Shown: positions 8,078-15,867 of the stretch, piece after piece
Numbering within the stretch: position 1 is the stretch's first letter
How the letters are laid out: every line of letters starts with the position of its first letter
Assembly (NCBI RefSeq): GCF_016907335.1
Contig: NZ_JAFBBT010000001.1
Coordinates: 2,046,001-2,110,000, forward strand
DNA from: Curtobacterium herbarum
GTDB taxonomy: Bacteria; Actinomycetota; Actinomycetes; Actinomycetales; Microbacteriaceae
DNA: 64,000 bases
Direction: 5' to 3'
Program-made: the position numbers and the translations under genes
The notes under the pieces: model-generated
Told to the model about the DNA's origin: nothing
The model's database searches: none
What the model saw: the letters and a program-made list of their open reading frames with translations, nothing else

Positions 8078-8152
8078 TAGGGCGGGCGGGACTTGAACCC
8101 GCGAATCGTTCGGTTATGAGCCGACTGCCTTGACCAGCTTGGCTACCGCCCC
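8078..8152 (-). tRNA. tRNA with CAU anticodon (Met or lysidine-modified Ile)
   Basis: The minus strand reads GGGGCGG for the acceptor, a D-arm GCC/GGC, anticodon loop CTCATAA, T-arm GCGGG-TTCAAGT-CCCGC and acceptor CCGCCCT, leaving a G-U first pair and A as discriminator. The anticodon is CAU. Elongator Met and Ile-2 cannot be separated by eye; it is not the initiator, because the anticodon stem lacks the three G-C pairs. Its first ten bases overlap the end of the glycosyltransferase gene. Confidence 0.85.
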
Positions 8153-9375
8153 TCGGGGGCCGAGGCCACCGGCTCCCCACGATACAACGCCTCGAACGTC
8201 GAGAGCGTGCGGTTGATGTCGTGTGCCTCGATCATGGTCAGGCTGCGCTGCCGCATCGCCTGGTAGTCGGCATCCGGAGCGGTCAGCACCGAGGTGAGCT
8301 TCGCCGCCAGGTCGTGCTCGTCGCCGGGGGTGAACAGGTATCCGTTGCCGTCGATCAGGTGCGGCAGCGCCATCGAGTCCGCCGCGACGACCGGCAGCCC
8401 GGAGGCCATCGCCTCGAGCGACGAGATGCTCTGCAGTTCCGCCGTGGACGGCATCACGAAGACGGTGCCCTCGGTGAGCGTCCGGAGCTTGACCTCGTCG
8501 GGCACGAACCCGAGGAAGCGGACCCGGTCCTCGACCCCGAGCTCCTTCGCGAGCGCGGTCAGCTTCGGGATCATGTCGCCGTCGCCGACGATCGTGAAGC
8601 GGGCGTCGAGTGCGGCCGGCAGCAGCGGGAGCGCCCGGATCATGACGTCGAGGTTCTTCTCCGGCGCGACCCGGCCGACGAAGACGATGTCGTTGCCCGC
8701 GGGCCGACCGGAGGCCGCCGTGTAGCGCGTCGCGTCGACGCCGCACGAGATGGCGAGCACGGGCTGCCCGGCGATCGCGTCGCGCAGGTAGTCGGCGGCG
8801 AGCTCGGTCGGCGTGGTGATCGCCTCGGCCAGGCGGTACGTCTTCGCCGCGTCCGCCCACGCGATCTTCAGGGCGAGCGGCGTCGTGCGCTTGCCGAACG
8901 GCGTGTACTCGAGCAGGTTCTCCGGCATGAAGTGGTTCGTGCCGATGATCCGGATCCCCCGGTCGTGCGCTTCGCGGGCGACACCGCGGCCGACGACGAT
9001 GTGGGACTGGATGTGCACGACGTCGGGTCGCAGCGCCGCGATGATCGGCGCGGTGTGCTTGCGGACGGTCCACGGCCAGGCGAAGCGGTACCACTCGTGC
9101 GCGGGCCACCGGTACGAGGCCAGCCGGTGCACCGTGAGCGTCACGCCCCGGTACTCCTCGTCGAACGACCCGGCGTGCCACCAGTTCCAGGACGGCGCGA
9201 TGATGTGCACCTCGTGCCCGCGGGCGGCGAGCCCGAGCGCGAGTTCCTCGGTGAAGGTCGCGGCACCGTTCACGTCCGGCGCGAACGTGTCGGCGGCGAT
9301 GAGCACCCGCAGCGGCCGTCGCCCTCCGGTGGCGGCCGTGGTGTCGGTCGTCTCGGTCGTGGCGTCTGCTGACAC
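8143..9375 (-). CDS. GT4-family glycosyltransferase
   Basis: A 410-residue cytoplasmic or membrane-associated retaining glycosyltransferase of GT-B fold. The N-terminal acceptor domain begins with LRVLIAADTFAPDVNGAATF (about residues 22-41). The donor-binding domain contains FVGRVAPEKNLDVMI and the EX7E-type region STAELQSISSLEAMASGLPVV. The layout and the GTNHFMPENLL motif resemble enzymes that glycosylate diacylglycerol or phosphatidyl-inositol lipids; the acceptor is an inference only. The start is GTG at 9375 with an AGAGG box 13 bases upstream. Its TAG stop lies within the adjoining tRNA gene. Confidence 0.9.
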   Translation of the reverse strand: MSADATTETTDTTAATGGRRPLRVLIAADTFAPDVNGAATFTEELALGLAARGHEVHIIAPSWNWWHAGSFDEEYRGVTLTVHRLASYRWPAHEWYRFAWPWTVRKHTAPIIAALRPDVVHIQSHIVVGRGVAREAHDRGIRIIGTNHFMPENLLEYTPFGKRTTPLALKIAWADAAKTYRLAEAITTPTELAADYLRDAIAGQPVLAISCGVDATRYTAASGRPAGNDIVFVGRVAPEKNLDVMIRALPLLPAALDARFTIVGDGDMIPKLTALAKELGVEDRVRFLGFVPDEVKLRTLTEGTVFVMPSTAELQSISSLEAMASGLPVVAADSMALPHLIDGNGYLFTPGDEHDLAAKLTSVLTAPDADYQAMRQRSLTMIEAHDINRTLSTFEALYRGEPVASAPEGR

Positions 9376-9540
9376 GGCGGGGGTCGTCCTCTCGTCGCGA
9401 ACGCCGGCACGCGTGGTGGTCGCACGCCGGTCTGGTCGGTTCGGAACGCTACCGCACCCCTCTGGCCGCCCGCCTCAGCCGCGCGGCGGACCCGCGTCAT
9501 CCCCCGGGACGGCGCCGACCGTCGGGCGCGGGCCGGCTGA

Positions 9541-9566
9541 CGGACGGGAGGCGCGCCTCCCGTCCG
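9541..9566. terminator. 26-bp perfect palindrome downstream of the DMT transporter gene
   Basis: CGGACGGGAGGCG joined directly to its reverse complement. It lies 4 bases beyond the stop codon of the minus-strand transporter gene and probably ends that transcript. It carries the GGACGGGAGGC arm seen in other terminators of this window. Confidence 0.6.
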
Positions 9567-9569
9567 ACA

Positions 9570-10484
9570 TCACCGTCGCGAGTCCGGGTGGTGCTTGGCC
9601 AGCAGGAAGACGCCGGTGATCGCGATCGCTCCGGCGACCAGGAAGCCGATGCCGGCGCCGACGGGGGCACCGGCGGCCTCGTCGAGGACGATGACGCCGA
9701 TGCCGACCGCGACGATCGGGTCGACGACCGTCAGGCCGGCGATGACGAGGTCGGCGGAGCCGCTCGAGTAGGCGTTCTGGACGAAGTACGCGCCCACGGC
9801 GGAGGCGACCACGACGCCGACGATGGCGAAGGCGGTGACCCAGTCGAAGGTGCCGTTGACGATGCGGTTCAGCGTGACCTTCGCCAGGGTGGCGACGAAG
9901 CCGTAGAGGATGCCGGCGCCGATGATGTAGTAGAGCGCGTTGCGGCGCTTGGCGACCAGGCGGAACGAGATCACGACGAGCGTCAGGACGATCGCCAGGA
10001 CCACGAGCACGGTGATGAGCTGGCCGCGGCCGATCGGGCTCTCGCGGCCGTACAGCGCGGCGATGAGCACGAACAGGCCGACGCCGCCGATGCACGTCCA
10101 CACGGCTCGACGTGCCTGGGTGCCGAGCGGGACGCCGGAGCTCCGCGACGAGAACCACGTCGTCACGACGAGCGCCACGGCACCGAGCGGCTGCACGACG
10201 ATGAGCGGCGCGTAGGTGATGCTGACGAGCTGCAGGACGATCGCGGCACCGAGCATCAGGGTGCCGAGCACCCAGTTGCCGCTGCCGAGGAGCGCGAGGA
10301 CGTGCCGGAGCGACAACCCCTTCGACTGCTGTCCGAGACGCGCTTCGACCCGCTGCACTCCGCGGCTCTGGAACTGCGCGCCGAGCGACAGGAACACGGC
10401 GCCGACGAGGGCGACGGGGATCATGAGCGCCTGGAACGGGGTGAGGTTCTGCACCACGTCGGGGATCGGCAGGTCCGGTGTCAC
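9570..10484 (-). CDS. DMT-superfamily (EamA/NIPA-like) transporter
   Basis: A 304-residue inner-membrane protein with about nine hydrophobic segments and no soluble domain. The pattern (GAVFLSLGAQFQSRGV, LIVVQPLGAVALVVTTWFSSR, and a second half with GFVATLAKVTLNRIVNG) matches drug/metabolite-type permeases close to the NIPA magnesium group. Substrate is unknown. The start is GTG at 10484 with TAGCCT six bases upstream, so the message is probably leaderless. It is divergent from the peptide deformylase gene. Confidence 0.85.
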   Translation of the reverse strand: MTPDLPIPDVVQNLTPFQALMIPVALVGAVFLSLGAQFQSRGVQRVEARLGQQSKGLSLRHVLALLGSGNWVLGTLMLGAAIVLQLVSITYAPLIVVQPLGAVALVVTTWFSSRSSGVPLGTQARRAVWTCIGGVGLFVLIAALYGRESPIGRGQLITVLVVLAIVLTLVVISFRLVAKRRNALYYIIGAGILYGFVATLAKVTLNRIVNGTFDWVTAFAIVGVVVASAVGAYFVQNAYSSGSADLVIAGLTVVDPIVAVGIGVIVLDEAAGAPVGAGIGFLVAGAIAITGVFLLAKHHPDSRR

Positions 10485-10523
10485 GGGTCGAGGCTAGCCG
10501 ACGGGCGCAGATAACCTGGTCGC
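10485..10523. promoter_or_regulatory. Divergent leaderless promoters for the DMT transporter and def
   Basis: The 39-bp gap holds TAGCCT on the minus strand (10496-10491) six bases before the GTG at 10484, and TAACCT on the plus strand (10512-10517) six bases before the ATG at 10524. In actinobacteria a TANNNT box 6-7 bases from the start codon indicates transcription starting at that codon. Confidence 0.65.
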
Positions 10524-11099
10524 ATGGCCGTCCTCCCGATCCGGATCACCGGTGAACCCGTCCTGCACGCCCCCGCGACCGAGGTCACCGTCTTCGACGA
10601 CGACCTGCGCACGCTCGTCGCCGACATGTTCGAGACGATGGACCTGGCGCCCGGTGTCGGGCTCGCCGGCCCGCAGGTCGGGGTCGGCCAGCGGCTGTTC
10701 GTCTACTCGTGGACGGACGACGACGGTGTGCTCTGGCGCGGTGCCGCGGTCAACCCGGTGCTGTGGACGACTCCCCCGGTGCCGGAGTCGATCGAGGAGC
10801 TCGACGAGGACGACGAGTCCGAGGGCTGCCTGTCGGTGCCCGGCGAACGGTTCCCGCTGCGCCGGTCCGAGGGCTCCCTGCTCCGGGCGGTCGACGAGCA
10901 CGGCGAACCGTTCGAGATCGAGGCGCACGGGTGGCTCGCCCGCGTGTTCCAGCACGAGTACGACCACCTGGACGGCGTGCTGTACGCGGACCGTCTCGTC
11001 CACCCGTACGCCAAGCAGGCGCAGAAGGCGATCCGGAAGGCCAGCTGGGGCGGGCCCGGCCAGTCCTGGCTGCCGGGGCGCGACCACCCCGAGGGCTGA
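10524..11099 (+). CDS. def: Peptide deformylase
   Basis: A 191-residue metalloenzyme that removes the formyl group from the N-terminal methionine of new proteins. All three motifs are intact: GVGLAGPQVG (residues 44-53), EGCLSVPG with metal ligand Cys102, and QHEYDHLDG with His144, His148 and catalytic Glu145. An acidic insert (EELDEDDESE) precedes motif 2. The ATG at 10524 follows a TAACCT -10 box by six bases, with no room for an SD, so translation is likely leaderless. Confidence 0.96.
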   Translation: MAVLPIRITGEPVLHAPATEVTVFDDDLRTLVADMFETMDLAPGVGLAGPQVGVGQRLFVYSWTDDDGVLWRGAAVNPVLWTTPPVPESIEELDEDDESEGCLSVPGERFPLRRSEGSLLRAVDEHGEPFEIEAHGWLARVFQHEYDHLDGVLYADRLVHPYAKQAQKAIRKASWGGPGQSWLPGRDHPEG

Positions 11100-11166
11100 G
11101 CGCCGACGCAGTCCGCGGCGGCAGCGGCAGCAACGGCAGCGACGGCGGCAGCGCCGAGAGCCCGGT

Positions 11167-11709
11167 TCAGCCCCGGTACGCCGCCAGTGCGTCGCGCAGC
11201 CGCTCGATGTCCGGGTGCCCCGGGCAGTAGCGTTCGAGCCCGGCCGCCAGGTGCGCCTGCGACGAGGTCTCGACGGGTGACCGCCACGGTCCGATCCCGC
11301 TGACGGCACACCCTGCCGCGAGCTGCTCGAGCGTGGCGTCCCCGCGGGCGGCGTCGAGCGCGGACCGCTGCTGTGCGGAGGGCTCCGTCCCGGTGATCGG
11401 GGCGGCCGTGCACGAGGTACGGGCGTCCTCCCACACCGCCGACGACGTCGTGTAGGTCTCGACCGACGGACCGTTCCCGACCGTGCAGGTGAACGCGAAG
11501 ACGATCGGCGCGGTACCGGACGAGCCGGACGTCCCGGACGGGTCCGTCGCCCCAGACGGCGACTGCGTGGCGGTCGTCGACGGCCCGTCAGCGGCCTCGG
11601 CACGAGCAGTGCCGGTCTCGCTCGAGGAACAGCCGGTCAGCGCCGTCAGGGCGACCCCGAGCGCGAGCACGGCGACGATCGTCGTGGGGCGTCGAGGTCG
11701 GCAGTGCAC
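11167..11709 (-). CDS. Putative lipoprotein of unknown function
   Basis: A 180-residue exported protein. A basic N-terminus and hydrophobic stretch lead to a lipobox LTGC with Cys27 as the lipidation site. A Ser/Thr/Gly-rich linker of about 40 residues follows, then a small domain with three further cysteines that could form a disulfide. I do not recognise the domain. The GTG at 11709 lies six bases after TAACGT, so the gene looks leaderless. It converges on def. Confidence 0.75.
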   Translation of the reverse strand: MHCRPRRPTTIVAVLALGVALTALTGCSSSETGTARAEAADGPSTTATQSPSGATDPSGTSGSSGTAPIVFAFTCTVGNGPSVETYTTSSAVWEDARTSCTAAPITGTEPSAQQRSALDAARGDATLEQLAAGCAVSGIGPWRSPVETSSQAHLAAGLERYCPGHPDIERLRDALAAYRG

Positions 11710-11715
11710 CTGTGG

Positions 11716-11721
11716 ACGTTA
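11716..11721 (-). promoter_or_regulatory. -10 box of the leaderless lipoprotein gene
   Basis: TAACGT on the minus strand, six bases before the GTG start. Confidence 0.5.
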
Positions 11722-11820
11722 ACAGCTTCGGCGGGCATGCCGGCTGTGGAAGCGCACCACGACGCCCGGGAACCGCGGACCGAGCTGCCGCCCCAGCCGC
11801 CGCTGCTGCAGGAAACGAGA

Positions 11821-11848
11821 AGGCCCCCACCCCGGAGGGTGAGGGCCT
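11821..11848 (-). terminator. Intrinsic terminator of tRNA-Asn
   Basis: On the minus strand a 12-bp stem (AGGCCCTCACCC with GGGTGGGGGCCT) begins four bases after the tRNA 3' end and is followed by UUCUCGUUUCC, a good U-rich tail for this GC content. Confidence 0.8.
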
Positions 11849-11852
11849 GTCG

Positions 11853-11925
11853 CTCCCCGAGTTGGACTCGAACCAACAACCTGCCGGTTAACAGCCGGCT
11901 GCTCTGCCAATTGAGCTATCGAGGA
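11853..11925 (-). tRNA. tRNA-Asn (GUU)
   Basis: The minus strand starts TCCTCGATAGCTCAATTGG, has the anticodon loop CTGTTAA (GUU, asparagine), the T-arm TTGTTGG-TTCGAGT-CCAAC and the acceptor TCGGGGA with G as discriminator. All stems pair. CCA is not encoded. A TATGCT box near 11965 could be the -10 of its promoter. Confidence 0.96.
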
Positions 11926-12064
11926 TCACTGTGTGTCCCGCTGGAAGGCGGTTGAACAGCGGGTAACAGCATAGCAGGAAACGTCCAGCGTCCCGCGCAT
12001 CGGTGCCGCATCCCGGGCGCGCCGCAGAGCTCGACCCGAGGAAGCCCCGGTCAGGACCGCTTCG

Positions 12065-13144
12065 TCAGTACCCGGCGGCCGGATCGACGACGCCCACGAA
12101 CCCGGTGCCGTCACCGCCCAGGAACGCCCGGACGTTGGTGGCGACCCGCTCGGCCAGCAGCGGTGCGACCATCTCCGGGGTGTCCGCCTGGTGCGGCGTG
12201 ATGAGCGCACCCGGTTCGCTCCAGAGCGGGTGGCCGTCCGGCAGCGGCTCCGGGTCGGTCACGTCGAGTCCGGCCGCCGTGATCGCCCCGGACCGCAGGG
12301 CGTCGACGAGGGCATCGGTGTCGACCAGGCCACCGCGGGCGATGTTCACCAGGCGGGCGTGGTCCGGCATGATCGCGAACTGGTGCTCGCCGAGGAGCTG
12401 CGACGTGTCCGCGGTCATCGCCGCCGCGACCACGACCACGTCGGCGTCCGGCAGGACGGCGTCGAGCTGGTCGGTGGTGACGGTGCGCTCGGCCCCGGGC
12501 ACCGGCTCCGTCGAGCGCCGGACGACGGTCACGCGGACGTCGAACGGCGCGACGAGCCGCAGGTACTCGAGTGCGATGCCGCCCGCGCCGATGAGCACCA
12601 CGTGCCGCCCGTACAGGGACGTGCCCTCGGGCTCCCGCGACCAGGAGGTCGTCCGGGCACGCTTCTGCAGCACGCGGAGCGTCGCGAGGGTCAGTGCCAG
12701 CGCGTGCTCGGCGACGGGTTCGGCGTAGGCGCCCTTGGCCGAGGTGAACAGCACGCGGTCGCCGTGCTCGGCGATCAGGTGCGCGAAGGCGTCGACGCCG
12801 GCGAACGGCAACTGCACCCAGGTCACGCCGGGAGCGGTCGTCAGGGCGTCCTGCAGCCCGTCCGGATCGCTCGCGTCGAGCCACACGATGCCGCGGGTGT
12901 CCTCACCGAGGGCGGTCAGGGTCCCACCGGCGCGGCGGACGGCGTCCTCGTGCAGGGCGGTGGGCGTCGGCAGGATCGTCACCGACCCGGGCGTCGGAGT
13001 CCGGACGGGCAGGGGTCGCCCGGCGTCCGTCACGACCGCGCGGTGCCCCCGCGCCTGCTGCTGCTCGCTCATGCCCGTCCCGCCGCTCATGCCCGTCCCA
13101 CCGCTCGTGCCTGTCTCACCACTCGTGCCCGTCCCACCGCTCAT
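12065..13144 (-). CDS. D-2-hydroxyacid dehydrogenase (NAD-binding) with repetitive N-terminus
   Basis: A cytoplasmic oxidoreductase of the D-isomer-specific 2-hydroxyacid dehydrogenase family. The dinucleotide motif HVVLIGAGGIALEYL, the catalytic Arg of NIARGGLVDTDAL and His of ITPHQADTPEM are visible. Substrate is not predictable. From the ATG at 13144 the protein has 359 residues; this start overlaps the TGA of the upstream ATPase gene (ATGA). The first 24 residues are four hexapeptide repeats encoded by an 18-bp array. The ATG at 13072, after the array, gives a normal 335-residue enzyme and may be the ancestral start. It ends the ABC importer operon, which may hint at catabolism of an imported compound. 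Confidence 0.88.
   Translation of the reverse strand: MSGGTGTSGETGTSGGTGMSGGTGMSEQQQARGHRAVVTDAGRPLPVRTPTPGSVTILPTPTALHEDAVRRAGGTLTALGEDTRGIVWLDASDPDGLQDALTTAPGVTWVQLPFAGVDAFAHLIAEHGDRVLFTSAKGAYAEPVAEHALALTLATLRVLQKRARTTSWSREPEGTSLYGRHVVLIGAGGIALEYLRLVAPFDVRVTVVRRSTEPVPGAERTVTTDQLDAVLPDADVVVVAAAMTADTSQLLGEHQFAIMPDHARLVNIARGGLVDTDALVDALRSGAITAAGLDVTDPEPLPDGHPLWSEPGALITPHQADTPEMVAPLLAERVATNVRAFLGGDGTGFVGVVDPAAGY
13073..13144 (-). repeat. 18-bp tandem repeat (4 units) over the ATPase-dehydrogenase gene junction
   Basis: Four 18-bp units encode MSGGTG, TSGETG, TSGGTG and MSGGTG; a fifth partial unit begins MSEQQQ. Three of the five units start with ATG, so the array multiplies possible start codons for the dehydrogenase. 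Confidence 0.85.
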
Positions 13145-14016
13145 GCTTGGCGTACCCCGCCACGGCCGGCGGTCGCCGGCTTCCGCTTCACCGGTCGCGA
13201 CGCCGTCGCGGCGAGGGTCCGGACGTACGGGTCCAGCGGGTTGTCGAGGACCTCGTCGAACGTACCGAGCCCGACCAGTCGGCCGGCGCTCATGATCGCG
13301 ACCCGGTCGGCGAGGGCGCGGGCCTCCCGCAGGTCGCTCGAGACGACGATCGCGGCGAACTGGCGGTGCCGCTGGAGGCCGGCCAGGGCCTCCAGGACGG
13401 ACTGCCGGACGAGCACGTCGACGCCGCGGGCGGGCTCGTCGGCGACGAGCAGCTGCGGCTCCAGGACGAGCGCGCGAGCCAGCGCCACGCGCTGCCGCTG
13501 CCCGCTGGACAGCTCCCACGTGTTGAGGCGGAGCACGCCGAGCGGCAGGTGCACGGCGTCGACCAGGCGGGCGACGATGAGGCCGGCTTCCTTCCGGTCG
13601 AAGCGGCGGTCGCGGGCGTAGATGGGTTCGGCGATCGCCTCGCCGACGAGCAGGTCCGGGCGCAGACGATCGGCGCCGTCCTGCGGCAGGTAGCCGATCT
13701 GCCCGGTCAGGCGCGTGTAGCGGCGCGAGGACTGTCGGAGCCGACGGGTCGGCTGGCCGAGCACGCTGAGCTCCCCGCCGACGATCCGCCGGCGGTGCGC
13801 GCCCTCGCCCTCGCCGTGCGTGCCGAGCTGGCCGGCGACGGCGGCGGCGAAGGTCGACTTCCCCGAACCGGACTCGCCGAGCACGGCGAGGATCTCGCCC
13901 CACCCGAGCGTCAGGCTCACGCCGTCGACCGCGCGGATCGGGTGCTTCACCGGCCCGCCCCGGTACTCGATGCTGACGTCGTCCGCGACGACGGCCGGAC
14001 CGTTCTCCCCGGTCAT
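13141..14016 (-). CDS. ABC transporter ATP-binding protein (peptide/nickel class)
   Basis: A 291-residue cytoplasmic ATPase. Walker A is GESGSGKST, the signature is LSSGQRQRV (a Ser replaces the first Gly of LSGGQ), and Walker B is LLVADEP followed by ARGVD instead of the usual TSALD. Downstream of the double-ATPase gene and a hairpin, it may serve the same importer as an accessory subunit, or another permease. It overlaps the dehydrogenase start by 4 bases. Confidence 0.87.
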   Translation of the reverse strand: MTGENGPAVVADDVSIEYRGGPVKHPIRAVDGVSLTLGWGEILAVLGESGSGKSTFAAAVAGQLGTHGEGEGAHRRRIVGGELSVLGQPTRRLRQSSRRYTRLTGQIGYLPQDGADRLRPDLLVGEAIAEPIYARDRRFDRKEAGLIVARLVDAVHLPLGVLRLNTWELSSGQRQRVALARALVLEPQLLVADEPARGVDVLVRQSVLEALAGLQRHRQFAAIVVSSDLREARALADRVAIMSAGRLVGLGTFDEVLDNPLDPYVRTLAATASRPVKRKPATAGRGGVRQA

Positions 14017-14066
14017 GGAACCCCTTCTCCTGCCGCGTGCGCCCTGCCGCGGTCCACCGCTGGACG

Positions 14067-14121
14067 GGAGGCCCGGACCACTCGTCCGCGCGACGTGCGT
14101 CGCGGACTGGGCCGGGCCTCC
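14067..14121 (-). terminator. Nested hairpin between two ATPase genes
   Basis: GGAGGCCCGG (14067-14076) pairs with CCGGGCCTCC (14112-14121), and inside it GTCCGCG (14084-14090) pairs with CGCGGAC (14101-14107). It probably ends or attenuates the importer transcript before the last two genes. Confidence 0.6.
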
Positions 14122-14160
14122 TGGCTGGTCGGGTGCACCCGACGGTGTGTCACCGTCCGG

Positions 14161-15867
14161 TCAGGCCCCGGCCTGCTCCAGTCGCTCCAGCGTACGCCGT
14201 CGCTCGGCCTGCTCCGTCGGGTCCGGCACCGGCAGCGACGCCAGGAGCCGCTGCGTGTACGGGTGCTGCGGGGCGCCGAGGACCTCGGCCGTGGTGCCGG
14301 TCTCCACCAGGTCACCGCGGTAGAGCACGGCGATCCGGTCGGACAGTGCACCGACGACGGCGAGGTCGTGGCTGATGAACAGCGACGCGAACCCGAAGTC
14401 CTGCTGCAGCTCGAGGAAGAGCTCGAGGACGCGGGCCTGCACCGACACGTCGAGCGCACTCGTCGGCTCGTCGGCGATGAGCAGCTTCGGCCGGAGCGCG
14501 AGCGACCGGGCGAGCGAGGCGCGCTGGCGCTGCCCGCCGGAGAGCTCGTGCGGGTACCGGTCGCCGTACGCGGCGGGCAGTTGCACGGCCTCCATGAGCT
14601 CGTCCACCTGCTTGCGTGCGGCCCGCGGCGACGAGGCGACCCCGTGCACGACGAGCGGCTCGGCGACGCACTCGGCGATCGTCAGCAGCGGGTTGAACGA
14701 GGTCGCCGGGTCCTGGAAGACGAACCCGATGTCCTTCCGCAGCCGCTTGAAGTCGCGCTCCCGGTACCCGAGCATCTCGGTGCCGAGGACGGTGAGCGAC
14801 CCACCGGTGATCTTCGTCAGGCCGGCGATGGCGCGACCGATGGTGGTCTTGCCCGAGCCGGACTCCCCCACCAGGCCGAGGACCTCGCCGGGGCGGATCG
14901 TCAGGTCGACGCCCTTCACCGCGCGGAACGCCGGCGAGCCGAGCCGGCCCGGGTACTCGATCTCGAGGCCCCTCGCGGACACGACGGGCTCGACGTCCTC
15001 GGTGATCAGGGCACGGCGGGCGACACCGGTCGAGGCCTCCAGCCGCGGTACGGCGGCCAGCAACCGCTTCGTGTAGTCGGCCTGCGGTGCGGCGAAGAGC
15101 TGCTCCACGGGGGCTTCCTCGACGACCTCGCCCTGGTACATCACCGCGACCCGGTCGGCCAGGTCGGCGACCACGCCCATGTTGTGCGTGATGATGACGA
15201 TCGCCGCGCCGAACTCGTCGCGGCACCGGCGGAGCAGGTCGAGGATCTCCGCCTGGACCGTCACGTCGAGCGCCGTGGTCGGCTCGTCGGCGATGATGAC
15301 GCTCGGCTCGAGCGCCAGGGCACTCGCGATGACGACACGCTGCTTCTGCCCGCCGGAGAACTGGTGCGGGTAGTGGTCGACGCGCACCTCGGGGTCGGGG
15401 ATGCCGACGCGGCGCAGGTAGTCGATCGCCGTGGCGCGCGCGTCCTTCTTCGAGACCCCGCCGTGGGCGCGCAGGCCCTCGGCGATCTGCCACCCGACGG
15501 TGAACACCGGGTTCAGCGCGGTCGACGGCTCCTGGAAGACCATCGCGCCGGCGGTGCCGCGCAGCTCGCGGAGCTTCTGCGACCCGACCGCGACGACGTC
15601 GACGCCGTCGAGCAGGACCGCACCGCCGAGCGTCGCCGTCTCCGGCATCAGCCGGAGCATGCTCCGCGCCGTGACCGACTTGCCCGAGCCGGACTCGCCG
15701 ACCAGGGCGAGCACCTCGCCGGGGCGGACGTCGAGGCTGACGCCCTTGACCGCGTCGACGGCGCCGCCGTCGGTCGCGAAGGTGACGGTGAGGTCGTCGA
15801 CGACGACGACCGGGTCGGCCGCGGTGCGGCCCGTGTCGGACGGGAGGCCCGTGGTGCTGCCGTTCAT
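14161..15867 (-). CDS. Peptide/nickel ABC transporter, fused double ATP-binding protein (DppD-DppF type)
   Basis: A 568-residue protein with two complete ABC ATPase domains in tandem. The first has Walker A GESGSGKSV (residues 58-66), signature FSGGQKQRV and Walker B IIADEPTTALD. The second has GESGSGKTT, LSGGQRQRA and [11 protein letters not shown]. Each domain carries the oligopeptide-transporter C-terminal extension, for example APQADYTKRLL and APQHPYTQRLL. The ATG at 15867 overlaps the permease stop (ATGA). It energises the DppB/DppC-type permeases encoded upstream, from the cytoplasmic side of the membrane. Confidence 0.94.
   Translation of the reverse strand: MNGSTTGLPSDTGRTAADPVVVVDDLTVTFATDGGAVDAVKGVSLDVRPGEVLALVGESGSGKSVTARSMLRLMPETATLGGAVLLDGVDVVAVGSQKLRELRGTAGAMVFQEPSTALNPVFTVGWQIAEGLRAHGGVSKKDARATAIDYLRRVGIPDPEVRVDHYPHQFSGGQKQRVVIASALALEPSVIIADEPTTALDVTVQAEILDLLRRCRDEFGAAIVIITHNMGVVADLADRVAVMYQGEVVEEAPVEQLFAAPQADYTKRLLAAVPRLEASTGVARRALITEDVEPVVSARGLEIEYPGRLGSPAFRAVKGVDLTIRPGEVLGLVGESGSGKTTIGRAIAGLTKITGGSLTVLGTEMLGYRERDFKRLRKDIGFVFQDPATSFNPLLTIAECVAEPLVVHGVASSPRAARKQVDELMEAVQLPAAYGDRYPHELSGGQRQRASLARSLALRPKLLIADEPTSALDVSVQARVLELFLELQQDFGFASLFISHDLAVVGALSDRIAVLYRGDLVETGTTAEVLGAPQHPYTQRLLASLPVPDPTEQAERRRTLERLEQAGA

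Noticed and set aside
12065..13903. An ATPase-dehydrogenase fusion suggested by a 612-codon open frame
   Set aside because: The first half is out of frame with the real ATPase gene; the two genes are separate and overlap by ATGA.
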